Shown here: positions 54,839-63,503 of the stretch, piece after piece | How the letters are laid out: every line of letters starts with the position of its first letter | Numbering within the stretch: the stretch's first letter is position 1 | NCBI RefSeq assembly: GCF_030848475.1 | Contig: NZ_JAVDDS010000002.1 | Location: forward strand, 1-64,000 | DNA length: 64,000 nucleotides | Source: Herbivorax alkaliphila | Lineage (GTDB): Bacteria > Bacillota > Clostridia > Acetivibrionales > Acetivibrionaceae | Direction of reading: 5' to 3' | The notes under the pieces: model-generated | Told to the model about the DNA's origin: nothing | The model's database searches: none | Seen by the model: only the letters and a program-made list of their open reading frames with translations | Made by a program: the position numbers and the translations under genes

Positions 54839-55043
54839 TTATATTCACACCTCCTTTTAATCTGGAGAAATATTTAAAACACAAATTATATTTAATAAAA
54901 CTAACATTCATTTTAACACATCCTTTAGAGTTATAGCAAGTTTTTTTAAAAGAAAAATGGATTATTTTATTGAATAAATTGAATAAATGATTTACAATTA
55001 TAGGTGTAGCTTATAATAAAATAAAATGAGGGGAGTTGTTTTT

Positions 55044-55391
55044 ATGTATTATATAATTGGATTACTGATTTATGGGTATGTGGCTTTTTGTACATATGCT
55101 ATTGCTATTAAGTTAAACAGAGAAGAGGATGCGTGGATGGCATTTGTTCCTCTTTTAAATTTGTACGTATTAGTGTCATTTGCAGACTTGCCAATTTATG
55201 CTTGCATAGCTTTTTTAATTCCAGTAGTAAATTATTTTTTAATAGCTTTTTGTTATATGAGGATATTTGCATTTGTAGGAAAAAGCCCTTGGCTTGGTTT
55301 ATTAATGTTTATACCTCTTGTAAACCTTGTTGTTCTTGGATACGTAGCTTTTACTGATGAGCCAGAACAGGTTGATTTTTCAGATTTATAA
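55044..55391 (+). CDS. Small multi-helix membrane protein (DUF5684-like)
   Basis: The 115-residue protein has four hydrophobic segments. The pattern EDAWMAFVPLLNLYVLVSFADLP and GKSPWLGLLMFIPLVNLVVLGYVAF resembles the DUF5684 group of small membrane proteins (recognition from memory). ATG 55044 follows GGGGAG; the ATG at 55026 precedes that site. The function is unknown. Confidence 0.75.
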   Translation: MYYIIGLLIYGYVAFCTYAIAIKLNREEDAWMAFVPLLNLYVLVSFADLPIYACIAFLIPVVNYFLIAFCYMRIFAFVGKSPWLGLLMFIPLVNLVVLGYVAFTDEPEQVDFSDL

Positions 55392-55399
55392 TTTTAAGG

Positions 55400-55425
55400 A
55401 TCATGTCATTTAATATATACCCTAA
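55400..55425 (+). repeat. Family 2-like repeat, minimal copy
   Basis: ATGTCATTTAATATATACCC followed by TAATC joins the 5' block of copy a (CATGTCATTTA) to the 3' block of the family (TTTAATATATACCCTA). It begins 9 bases after the stop of the membrane protein. Confidence 0.45.
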
Positions 55426-55438
55426 TCATTCTCTTTCG

Positions 55439-55467
55439 TTGCAGTTATGGACTTAGTATATTATAAT
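55439..55467 (+). promoter_or_regulatory. recG promoter
   Basis: TTGCAG (55439-55444) and TATAAT (55462-55467) are separated by 17 bases. Confidence 0.5.
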
Positions 55468-55500
55468 TATAGTTAAAAATTAAGGTATGTGAGTAAAGAT

Positions 55501-57567
55501 ATGAGTGATGTATTTAATAAAGCTATAACTGTTGTTAAGGGAATAGGAGCTACTCGTGCAAAACTTTTTAATAAGCTGGGTATTTTTAATGTTGAGGACT
55601 TAATATTTTATTACCCTCGAGATTATGAAGATAGAAGTCATATTAAAAAGATTGCCAAATTAGAAGATGGAGAAAAGTGTGCTTTTATAGGTGTTATAGA
55701 CTCAAGAGTAAGAGAAAAGCATATTAGAAGAGGTCTTAGTATTTATCAAGTTAGTATAAGGGATGATACTGGTAGAATTACAGCAATATGGTATAATCAA
55801 CATTTTATAAAAAAGATTTTTAGACTTGGAGCTAGATATATTTTCTATGGGACAATTTCTAAAAAGTTTAATAGTTTTGAAGTTCAAAATGCTATTTATG
55901 AGAGAGAAGATAAAAAAGATAAGCTAATGGGGATTGTACCTGTTTATCCTTCTACAAAAGGGTTAAGCCAAAATATTATTCGCTCTTCAATTAAAGATAC
56001 CTTAGAATTAACTGGTGGAAAAATTGAAGAAGTACTTCCCTGTTGGATAAAAAACAAATATAATCTCGCGGATATAAATTATTCAATTTCTAATATTCAT
56101 TTTCCTAAAAGTGATGATGATTTTATAAAGGCTCGGTATCGATTGGTATTTGAAGAGCTTTTTTTGCTTCAACTTGCCCTTTTATCCATAAAAAATACAT
56201 TGGATAAGGATAAGGAGGGGATTGAATTTGGTGTGTATAGTGAGAAAATTGAAAAATTCATTAAAAATATAGGTTTTCCCCTTACAAATGCTCAAAAAAA
56301 AGTGTTTGAGGAAATAAAAAATGATATGGAAAGGCCTAAAGTAATGAATAGGCTTGTTCAGGGAGATGTAGGATCAGGTAAAACTATTGTTGCCATTATA
56401 GCTTTATATAAAGCTGTAATAAGTGGATATCAAGGAGCCCTAATGGCACCTACAGAGATTTTAGCAAGGCAGCATTTTGAATCTGTACAGAAATTATTTT
56501 TAAAAGAAGGAATAAAAGTTGATTTGCTGGTTGGAAGTCAGACACCAAAAGAAAAGAGAGATGTTTTAAGAGATATTGAAAATGGAAAAACAGATGTGGT
56601 TATAGGCACTCACGCTATTATACAGGAAAATGTAAACTTTTTTCGTCTTGGGATTGTTATAACCGATGAACAACATCGTTTTGGTGTAAGACAGAGGACA
56701 GTGCTTTCAAATAAGGGGGAGAATCCAGATATAATTGTAATGACAGCTACTCCTATTCCAAGAACTTTAGCTCTTATTTTATATGGAGATTTGGATGTAT
56801 CTATTATTGACGAACTTCCTCCTGGGAGAAAACCTGTTGAGACCTATGCTGTTGATAACAGTATGAGAGAAAGAATAAATAAGTTTATAAGAAAAAAAGT
56901 TTTAGAAGGCAGGCAGGTTTATATAGTATGTCCCTTAATTGAAGAATCTGACTCAATTGAAGCAAAATCAGCAGAAAAATTGGCAGATAAAATAAAAAAA
57001 GAGGATTTTAAGGATTTAAGAGTAGGTCTTATTCATGGAAAAATGAGTGGAAAAGATAAAGATAATGTAATGGAGGAGTTTTTAAAAGGAGATATTGATA
57101 TATTAGTTTCTACAACGGTTATTGAAGTTGGAGTTAATGTTGCTAATGCAGCAGTAATGGTTGTTGAAAACTCTGAGAGATTTGGGATGTCACAACTTCA
57201 TCAATTAAGAGGCCGGGTAGGAAGAAGTATACACAAATCATATTGCATTTTATACAATGAGGGAAAAGGCAAAGTGGCAAAGGAAAGAATGAAAGTAATG
57301 GAAAAAAACAGGGATGGTTTTGTCATATCTCAAAAAGATTTGGAGTTGAGAGGACCAGGAGAATTTTTTGGAACACGGCAGCATGGAATTCCTCAGCTTA
57401 AAATTGCCAATCTCTATAATGACATGGATGTTTTAAAAAAGGCTCAAGATACGGCTATAAATATAATAGACAAGGACAGAAATCTTTCGACAAAAGAGCA
57501 TTTATTGTTAAAAAATAAAATAAAAAAGGAGTTTAAGGAAAAGATAAATATATTAAGTTTAAATTAA
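55501..57567 (+). CDS. recG: RecG, ATP-dependent DNA helicase
   Basis: The 688-residue helicase remodels stalled forks and Holliday junctions. It has the N-terminal wedge/OB domain (VVKGIGATRAKLFNKLGI; FYYPRDYEDRS), Walker A GDVGSGKT, DEQH box, motif TATPIPRTLAL and the C-terminal QLRGRVGRS. ATG 55501 is preferred; GTG at 55489 is also in frame but has only 3 bases after AAGG. RecG following rpmB and spoVM is a conserved neighbourhood. Confidence 0.94.
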   Translation: MSDVFNKAITVVKGIGATRAKLFNKLGIFNVEDLIFYYPRDYEDRSHIKKIAKLEDGEKCAFIGVIDSRVREKHIRRGLSIYQVSIRDDTGRITAIWYNQHFIKKIFRLGARYIFYGTISKKFNSFEVQNAIYEREDKKDKLMGIVPVYPSTKGLSQNIIRSSIKDTLELTGGKIEEVLPCWIKNKYNLADINYSISNIHFPKSDDDFIKARYRLVFEELFLLQLALLSIKNTLDKDKEGIEFGVYSEKIEKFIKNIGFPLTNAQKKVFEEIKNDMERPKVMNRLVQGDVGSGKTIVAIIALYKAVISGYQGALMAPTEILARQHFESVQKLFLKEGIKVDLLVGSQTPKEKRDVLRDIENGKTDVVIGTHAIIQENVNFFRLGIVITDEQHRFGVRQRTVLSNKGENPDIIVMTATPIPRTLALILYGDLDVSIIDELPPGRKPVETYAVDNSMRERINKFIRKKVLEGRQVYIVCPLIEESDSIEAKSAEKLADKIKKEDFKDLRVGLIHGKMSGKDKDNVMEEFLKGDIDILVSTTVIEVGVNVANAAVMVVENSERFGMSQLHQLRGRVGRSIHKSYCILYNEGKGKVAKERMKVMEKNRDGFVISQKDLELRGPGEFFGTRQHGIPQLKIANLYNDMDVLKKAQDTAINIIDKDRNLSTKEHLLLKNKIKKEFKEKINILSLN

Positions 57568-57620
57568 ATGATTTATTATGGTTGACAATGATACATGATA
57601 GTATAAAATAACATTATAGA

Positions 57621-57736
57621 AGTGAGCTCGTTTAGATTTGTCTAAACATCTGAGTTTTAAGTAGAGATTCTACTCTACATAAAGATTACAAGAGAATTTC
57701 TACTTTATGGAAGATGAAGCCTTAGAATAAGATAAA
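57621..57736 (+). repeat. Family 1 repeat, complete copy I
   Basis: The most complete copy. It has GTGAGCTCGTTTAG, hairpin 1 GTTTAGA-TTTG-TCTAAAC (57630-57647), hairpin 2 GTAGAG-ATTCTA-CTCTAC (57661-57678), hairpin 3 with ends CATAAAG/CTTTATG (57678-57709) and the exact tail TTAGAATAAGATAAA (57722-57736). The tail ends one base before the rsmD ATG. Confidence 0.8.
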
Positions 57737-58303
57737 ATGGAGGAAAATGTCATACTAAGAGTAATATCAGGAAGTGCAAAGGGACATAAATTAAAAACAA
57801 TTAATGGGTTTTCAACAAGGCCAACTACTGACAGGGTCAAAGAATCGGTTTTTAATATACTAGCAGGTGTTATAGCTAAATCGAGAGTTCTTGATCTATA
57901 TTCAGGAACTGGGAGCCTAGGAATAGAGTCTTTGAGTAGAGGAGCAGATTTTGCTCTGTTTGTTGACAAAAGCAGAGAATGTTTTATGACAATAAAACAG
58001 AATCTTTCCCATACTAAACTCAGTGAAAAGTCATCTATTATGAATATGGATGTATTTGTTGCCTTAGATAAGCTTTCTAAAGAAAATAGAAAATTTGATA
58101 TTATATTTTTAGATCCTCCTTATAATAAAAATCTTGTAGAAGAAACCTTAAAATGCTTGGTAGAAAATGATATAATAGAACAGGATGGAATAGTTATAGT
58201 AGAACATGACCTTAAAGATGAAGTTCCACAAGAGGTAGAACATTTTAAAAAAATCAGGCATCAGAAGTATGGAGATACTATTATTTCCTTTTATGAGGCG
58301 TGA
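57737..58303 (+). CDS. rsmD: RsmD, 16S rRNA m2G966 methyltransferase
   Basis: The 188-residue enzyme has RVISGSAKGHKL, RPTTDRVKESVFNIL, DLYSGTGSLGIE and the catalytic FLDPPYNK. The ATG at 57737 directly follows the family 1 repeat and has no binding site before it. A perfect GGAGG at 57739-57743 lies 8 bases before an in-frame ATA (57752) that would give the canonical N-terminus LRVISGSAKG, so a rare AUA start is possible. coaD follows, as usual. Confidence 0.93.
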   Translation: MEENVILRVISGSAKGHKLKTINGFSTRPTTDRVKESVFNILAGVIAKSRVLDLYSGTGSLGIESLSRGADFALFVDKSRECFMTIKQNLSHTKLSEKSSIMNMDVFVALDKLSKENRKFDIIFLDPPYNKNLVEETLKCLVENDIIEQDGIVIVEHDLKDEVPQEVEHFKKIRHQKYGDTIISFYEA

Positions 58304-58342
58304 GTAATTTTTTATAATTAATAAATAGGTAGAAGGTATGAT

Positions 58343-58822
58343 ATGAGTATATATGTATATCCGGGGAGTTTTGACCCAATAACAAATGGCCATTTGGATA
58401 TTATTCAAAGGGCATCGAAATTATGTGATAAGTTAATAGTTGCTGTTTTAGTTAATAATAATAAAAAACCGGCTTTTTCACTTGAAGAAAGAGTGGAATT
58501 GCTAAGGTGTGCAGTAAAAGATGTTGATAATGTTGAAATTGAAAGTTTTACAGGCCTTTTAATAGATTTTATGAAAAATAAGAATGCATCGGTTATTATA
58601 AAAGGTCTAAGGGCAGTGTCTGATTTTGAGTATGAACTTCAAATGGCTTTGCTTAATAAAAAGCTTGATTTGAATGTTGAGACATTGTTTATGATGACAA
58701 ACATAAATTATTCATTTTTAAGTTCTAGTTCTGTCAAAGAACTAGCGAAAAATAATGGTAGTATAGATGGGCTTGTTCCTTGTTGCATAAAGGATAAAGT
58801 ATTGGAAAAATTCAAAAAATAA
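58343..58822 (+). CDS. coaD: CoaD, phosphopantetheine adenylyltransferase
   Basis: The 159-residue enzyme makes dephospho-CoA. It has the nucleotidyltransferase motif [28 protein letters not shown], and the C-terminal [11 protein letters not shown]. It completes, with coaBC at 12108, the middle steps of CoA synthesis. It follows rsmD by 39 bases. Confidence 0.97.
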   Translation: MSIYVYPGSFDPITNGHLDIIQRASKLCDKLIVAVLVNNNKKPAFSLEERVELLRCAVKDVDNVEIESFTGLLIDFMKNKNASVIIKGLRAVSDFEYELQMALLNKKLDLNVETLFMMTNINYSFLSSSSVKELAKNNGSIDGLVPCCIKDKVLEKFKK

Positions 58823-58846
58823 CTATGAGGCTTAGGAGGGATACGG

Positions 58847-59284
58847 ATGGAGATACTTTCAATTTTGGAGACATTAGAGGATGTTGTTGAAAAAGGTGTA
58901 AGTGTGCCTTTTTCAGGGAAATGCATGGTGGACAAAGAAGAGATTCATGAAATCATTAAAGAGATGAGGCTAAAACTTCCTGATGATATTAAACAGGCTA
59001 AGTGGGTAAAAGATGAAAGGCAGAGAATTCTTCTTGAAGCACAGAAGGAAGCTAATGAGATTGTTAAAGATGCTGAAAATCAGATTGCATCTTTAGTAGA
59101 TGAACATGAGATAACCAAAAAAGCGTATGAACAGTCTAATGAGATTGTGACTAATGCTCAAAAAAATGCTAAAGAGATAAGGCTTGGAACAAAAGAATAT
59201 GCCGACAGTGTTTTAAACAAAGTGGAAGAAATATTAGGAGAAACTCTGGAAGTTATAAAGTCTAATAGAGACGAGTTAAAGTAG
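58847..59284 (+). CDS. Coiled-coil protein downstream of coaD (often named ATPase)
   Basis: The 145-residue protein is mainly helical. Its middle and C-terminal part (about 50-145) is a charged coiled coil with repeats of the type EAQKEANEIVKDAENQ, similar to ATP-synthase b/E-type stalks and to DivIVA-like proteins. It is a conserved neighbour of coaD in clostridia. GGAGGGATACGG precedes the ATG. The function is unknown and there is no nucleotide-binding motif. Confidence 0.8.
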   Translation: MEILSILETLEDVVEKGVSVPFSGKCMVDKEEIHEIIKEMRLKLPDDIKQAKWVKDERQRILLEAQKEANEIVKDAENQIASLVDEHEITKKAYEQSNEIVTNAQKNAKEIRLGTKEYADSVLNKVEEILGETLEVIKSNRDELK

Positions 59285-59316
59285 CTCTTAGTTCTAATAT
59301 AGGGTATTTTCTTGTT

Positions 59317-59835
59317 TCATAACTCTAGGTCTATATTTTTTAGTAAAGTGTCTGTATTGCTATTAAAAGTGTAAAACAGAGGTCTATTTTTGTCGTCAAG
59401 AATAAGAAGATATGGACAGTTATCTTTAGAGGGAAAAATTATATAAACTTCATTTAAAATTTCATCAAGCCATTGGTTTTTCACAGACACTGATGGTTCT
59501 AAGGGTATCCTTACAATGTAGCCTTTATCCGAAATAGCATTTGTTTTAGGGTACATACCTGTTATGCCCTTTAAATATTCAATAGCTTCATTTTGTATTA
59601 GCTCATTTGAATGCTGACGATTAATTATCTGTCCTTTACTTATATCAAAAACCTCAATGTTTTTGATTTCTTCATCAAGTGAAATTGCAAACTCCATAAA
59701 TGCAACCATGGAACTATCATTAAATTCATTTACAGGTTCGGTATTTAAAGTATTATTGGTTATTGTAAATATAGCAAATGCAAATAAGGCAAGTGAAATG
59801 CTTATTTTAAGTTGCATTTTATTAATTTTAAACAT
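59317..59835 (-). CDS. Hypothetical protein with N-terminal membrane anchor
   Basis: The 172-residue protein has a hydrophobic segment (about 10-27) that could be a signal anchor, and a soluble part rich in strands (GYIVRIPLEP, EVYIIFPSKDN, YLLILDDKNRPLFYTF). GAGGTGATTAATTG precedes ATG 59835. It converges on the coiled-coil gene. No family is recognised. Confidence 0.7.
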   Translation of the reverse strand: MFKINKMQLKISISLALFAFAIFTITNNTLNTEPVNEFNDSSMVAFMEFAISLDEEIKNIEVFDISKGQIINRQHSNELIQNEAIEYLKGITGMYPKTNAISDKGYIVRIPLEPSVSVKNQWLDEILNEVYIIFPSKDNCPYLLILDDKNRPLFYTFNSNTDTLLKNIDLEL

Positions 59836-60058
59836 CAATTAATCACCTCTTTAGTTATTTATTAAATCAAGAAGGATTTTATTACAGATATTTATAAAAT
59901 ACCATTTACAAAATCATTGTAAAAAGAATTATAAATTTATTAATAGATATAATTTTTCTTGGTATAAAAGCATTAATGTTTTGCCAAAAATATGTTAGAA
60001 TCTAATATAAGTTATAAGTTAATTAAATAAAACATAAGTTCTATAAGGAGTGATGAAG

Positions 60059-60559
60059 ATGGATGATATATTAAACAGAAGAAGTATAAGGAGATACACA
60101 GATGAGCCTGTAAAAAAAGAGGATATCAAAGATTTATTAGAAGCTGCAATGAGTGCACCATCAGCGGGAAATCAACAGCCTTGGCATTTTGTTGTGGTTA
60201 CAGATAAAGATATGTTAGAGAAAATAACCCAAGTTCATCCCTATGCCAATATGCTAAAAGAGGCACAAGCTGCAATAATGATTTGTGGAGATGAAAGCTT
60301 AGAAAAACATAAGGGATATTGGGTACAGGACTGTTCGGCAGCTACTCAGAATATTCTCATTGCAGTGCAGAAGAAAGGTCTTGGAGCGGTGTGGCTTGGA
60401 GTTTATCCAAGAGAAGACAGAGTTGAAGGACTAAAAAAAGTATTTAAAATACCCAACAGTATTACTCCATTTGCAATTATCTCAATAGGATATCCAGCAG
60501 AAGAAAAGCCACCAGCTAATAGATATAATGAACAACGTGTACACTATAATATTTGGTGA
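60059..60559 (+). CDS. Nitroreductase family protein
   Basis: The 166-residue protein has the FMN-binding pattern RRSIRRYTDEPV, APSAGNQQPWHF and GLGAVWLGVYPRE of nitroreductases and ends in the conserved PANRYNEQRVHYN tail. It should be a homodimeric NAD(P)H-dependent flavoprotein; the substrate is not readable. ATG 60059 is 8 bases after AAGGAG; two earlier starts (60050, 60053) crowd that site. Confidence 0.92.
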   Translation: MDDILNRRSIRRYTDEPVKKEDIKDLLEAAMSAPSAGNQQPWHFVVVTDKDMLEKITQVHPYANMLKEAQAAIMICGDESLEKHKGYWVQDCSAATQNILIAVQKKGLGAVWLGVYPREDRVEGLKKVFKIPNSITPFAIISIGYPAEEKPPANRYNEQRVHYNIW

Positions 60560-60570
60560 TTTAAGAAAAG

Positions 60571-61632
60571 TTATAGGTTGTTTTCAGATGGAGTTATGGA
60601 TTTTATACCTATAGATGCAAAAACTGCACCAAAAAGAATTAAAATAAGTAAATTTATTACAATGCTATCTAAAGGATAGCCGTCTACAAGTTTTTCGTAG
60701 GCGGTTATTCCCCATTTTTGAGGGAAAAAATTAGAAAATTTTTCGAGTGTTTCTCCCATAAAATCATAATGTAAAAAAGCACCTCCTGCAAAGCATGAAA
60801 ATATTGACACCATAACATTAAAAGCTAAATATACTTTAGTATTGCGAACAAGTCCAATTAAGCCTATATTAATTCCTACTGTACTTAACAAGAAGAAAAA
60901 TAATACTAAAAAAACATTTCCGAAGGTTGTTTTCCAGTCAAAACCAAAACCTAATTTAGTAATCAAAAGAAAAAGGTAAATTTTTAGGCTTCCAAGAAAT
61001 AGAACTGAAATAAGTGTACCTAAAATAAATTCATAGTTTTTTACAGGAGCACAAAACAATCTTGTGAATGTCTTTTTCTTTTTATCTTCTAAAACTAATT
61101 CCATTATAGTACCCACAAAAACAAGTATTGACATAAACATAAAGCTTATTGATAAACGGGGGCCTCCAATATTATTGACAGCATTTCTTAAGATTTGTAT
61201 ATCAGCGTTTTCTGTTCCTAAGGTAGAAGCTCTTATATATTCTTCTACTAGCATTCTTACATGTATAACATTAGCATTGTTTTTAAGACTTATTATTTTT
61301 ACGTTGGTTTTTAGTTGGTTTTTTAGTCGGTACTCAAAGTCTTCTGGGAATACAATTCCTACATCTATTTCTTTAGTGTTTATTTTATCTTCAATAGCAT
61401 CAGAAGGATAATAAACTAGATTAAATTTATCAATATTATTAAATGTGTTAGGTAGCTTATATCCTTCATCTAAAGGAATGTTTATTGCAACCTCAACTTT
61501 ATCATAAAATGAAACCATTATTATACCTATAGAACTACCTATAATAGGAAATACAAGTAAGAAAAATAGGGCCATGGGCTCTCGTATAATTCTTCTTATG
61601 TTATTTATTGCAATATTTAAACTAGTTATCAT
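60571..61632 (-). CDS. ABC-2 type permease (exporter), second membrane subunit
   Basis: The 353-residue protein has one N-terminal helix (about 18-40), an extracytoplasmic domain of about 120 residues, and five C-terminal helices (from about residue 160), the ABC-2/YhgE-like plan. It is the last gene of a three-gene exporter operon and overlaps the previous permease by 11 bases, with AGGAGG inside that gene. Confidence 0.88.
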   Translation of the reverse strand: MITSLNIAINNIRRIIREPMALFFLLVFPIIGSSIGIIMVSFYDKVEVAINIPLDEGYKLPNTFNNIDKFNLVYYPSDAIEDKINTKEIDVGIVFPEDFEYRLKNQLKTNVKIISLKNNANVIHVRMLVEEYIRASTLGTENADIQILRNAVNNIGGPRLSISFMFMSILVFVGTIMELVLEDKKKKTFTRLFCAPVKNYEFILGTLISVLFLGSLKIYLFLLITKLGFGFDWKTTFGNVFLVLFFFLLSTVGINIGLIGLVRNTKVYLAFNVMVSIFSCFAGGAFLHYDFMGETLEKFSNFFPQKWGITAYEKLVDGYPLDSIVINLLILILFGAVFASIGIKSITPSENNL

Positions 61633-62416
61633 AAATACTTTTCCTCCTAAAAAACAATATTGATAGCGTTAAAAAGATTAAAGATGAAATAAGCAAAACA
61701 TAAATATTTCCAAAAGACTCTTTTAAAACTTTTCCATCCATGTTATTAAGATAGCTTTCAAAAGCCCATTTAAATAAAGTAAAGGAGCTGGTTTTACTAT
61801 ATTGTAAAGTTGCAGAAGTTGATCCGCTTAAAAAAGTCATTAAAATAATTAGTATTGACATAATACCTGCGGCAAGTTTTGTATTATGAACAAAGGTTGA
61901 AATTAACATGGCTAAAGAAACAGAGGACAATACACATATAAAAGTAACAAACAAAAGGTTAAAAATAGAATAACCCCAAAAAACTTCTAAGAGTTTTGAT
62001 GATATTACAATGTATACTATTGAAACTATCATTATTGAAAAAACAAATCCCGTCAAATAGCCAGCAAGTATTTGGATTTTTCTTATAGGTGACATGAGTA
62101 TCCTAGAAAGAGTATGATTTTCTTTGTCAGAAGCAATGAAGGAGGCCACTATAACTCCGCATGTAAAAATTAACTGGACTAATATTGATGCACCATAAAA
62201 ATTTAGAGAATTTATTTTATCATAATCATCGAGTATAATCATTTGGCACAATCCAGATAAAGCTCCTTTGTAATCACCAACAAAATTGTCATATGCATTT
62301 CGTGAGTATATTAACTGTATAAAGTGAATTACCACTATAAATATTAATAATGCAGTGTTTTTGTAAAAGAACTTTACAATTCTTTTAGATAACATAAAAA
62401 ATTGATATATATACAT
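61622..62416 (-). CDS. ABC-2 type permease, first membrane subunit
   Basis: The 264-residue protein has six hydrophobic segments and no large loop except after the first helix. GAGGTG precedes ATG 62416, which stands one base after the stop of the ATPase gene. It forms a transporter with the products on either side. The substrate is unknown; drug or lantibiotic export is common for such sets. Confidence 0.88.
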   Translation of the reverse strand: MYIYQFFMLSKRIVKFFYKNTALLIFIVVIHFIQLIYSRNAYDNFVGDYKGALSGLCQMIILDDYDKINSLNFYGASILVQLIFTCGVIVASFIASDKENHTLSRILMSPIRKIQILAGYLTGFVFSIMIVSIVYIVISSKLLEVFWGYSIFNLLFVTFICVLSSVSLAMLISTFVHNTKLAAGIMSILIILMTFLSGSTSATLQYSKTSSFTLFKWAFESYLNNMDGKVLKESFGNIYVLLISSLIFLTLSILFFRRKSIYDN

Positions 62417-62417
62417 A

Positions 62418-63353
62418 TTAACACCTCAAACTTTTTCCTGTTAAAGCTAGATAAACACTTTCTAAAGTTGGCTGTTCAATGTTGACATTTTTTATTGTAA
62501 TGTTGTTTTGAAAGAGTATAAAAAGTATGTCTTGAAGATTATTTTGTAAATTGCTTGTTACTATGTTGAGAAAGTTTTTATCTGAAGCAACATTTAAAAT
62601 TCCTTTAAGTTTTTTTATTTCATTTATAGCTTTCTGCTCTAAGTTTACAGTATCAATTGTTATAGTTTCCTTTGAATCGGTCAGGGTTTTTAATTCGCTT
62701 TTGTTGCCGCAGGCAATTACCTTTCCGTTGTCAATAATCCCCACCTTGTTACATAATTCCTCTGCTTCATCAATATAGTGAGTGGTGTATACAATGGTCA
62801 TACCCTGGCTATTTAATTTTTTGACAGATTTTATAATTTGGTTTCTTGAATGTGTGTCTATACCTACAGTGGGTTCATCCATTATTAATATATCGGGTTT
62901 GTGAAGAATTGAGCAGGCTATATTGAGTTTTCTTTTCATACCTCCTGAAAAGGATTTAGGTTTATCTTTTTGTTTGTCAAAAAGATCCACAAATTCTAAA
63001 GCATCTCCTATTCTAGTGTTTAAAGTTTTTCCTCTAATTCCATAAAGGCTTGCAAAAAACTCTAAATTTTCACGAGTAGATATATTCTCATAAATTGCTA
63101 TATCCTGAGGGACAATACCAATGTTCTTTTTTATTTTAAGAGCATTATTTATTATATCCATACCAAAGATATGGACATTACCTGAGTCAGGTCTTAAAAG
63201 ACCTGAGAGTATTTTGATGATGGTGCTTTTTCCTGCTCCATTTGCACCTATAAGACCAAATATCTCATTTTTTGGTATATTAAGATTTACATTATCTAAA
63301 GCAATAATATTCCCAAATCTTTTTACAAGATTTGAAATATTTATTATATCCAT
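62418..63353 (-). CDS. ABC transporter ATP-binding protein
   Basis: The 311-residue ATPase has Walker A GANGAGKST, signature SFSGGMKRKLNIA, Walker B ILIMDEPTVGID and the switch His in TTHYIDEAE, plus the C-terminal extension of the DrrA/CcmA exporter group. ATG 63353 follows GGGGG; the ATG at 63365 precedes that site. It heads the exporter operon. Confidence 0.94.
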   Translation of the reverse strand: MDIINISNLVKRFGNIIALDNVNLNIPKNEIFGLIGANGAGKSTIIKILSGLLRPDSGNVHIFGMDIINNALKIKKNIGIVPQDIAIYENISTRENLEFFASLYGIRGKTLNTRIGDALEFVDLFDKQKDKPKSFSGGMKRKLNIACSILHKPDILIMDEPTVGIDTHSRNQIIKSVKKLNSQGMTIVYTTHYIDEAEELCNKVGIIDNGKVIACGNKSELKTLTDSKETITIDTVNLEQKAINEIKKLKGILNVASDKNFLNIVTSNLQNNLQDILFILFQNNITIKNVNIEQPTLESVYLALTGKSLRC

Positions 63354-63381
63354 AAAAACCCCCATAATATTTTTTTAATTG

Positions 63382-63412
63382 TTTTCTTAAAAAGCAATAG
63401 TTTTTAAGAAAA
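63382..63412. promoter_or_regulatory. 12-bp inverted repeat in the exporter promoter region
   Basis: TTTTCTTAAAAA (63382-63393) and TTTTTAAGAAAA (63401-63412) are perfectly complementary around GCAATAG. On the minus strand a TATAAT lies just upstream (about 63415), so the repeat is near the predicted transcription start of the exporter operon, as an operator or leader hairpin. The adjacent response regulator is a candidate to act here (inference). Confidence 0.5.
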
Positions 63413-63503
63413 TATTATATTAATATTTTAATTTAATATTAATGTATAATTCATTGACTAAAGTAATTGATTTTAATTTAAAAATATGTTATATAACATG
63501 TTT

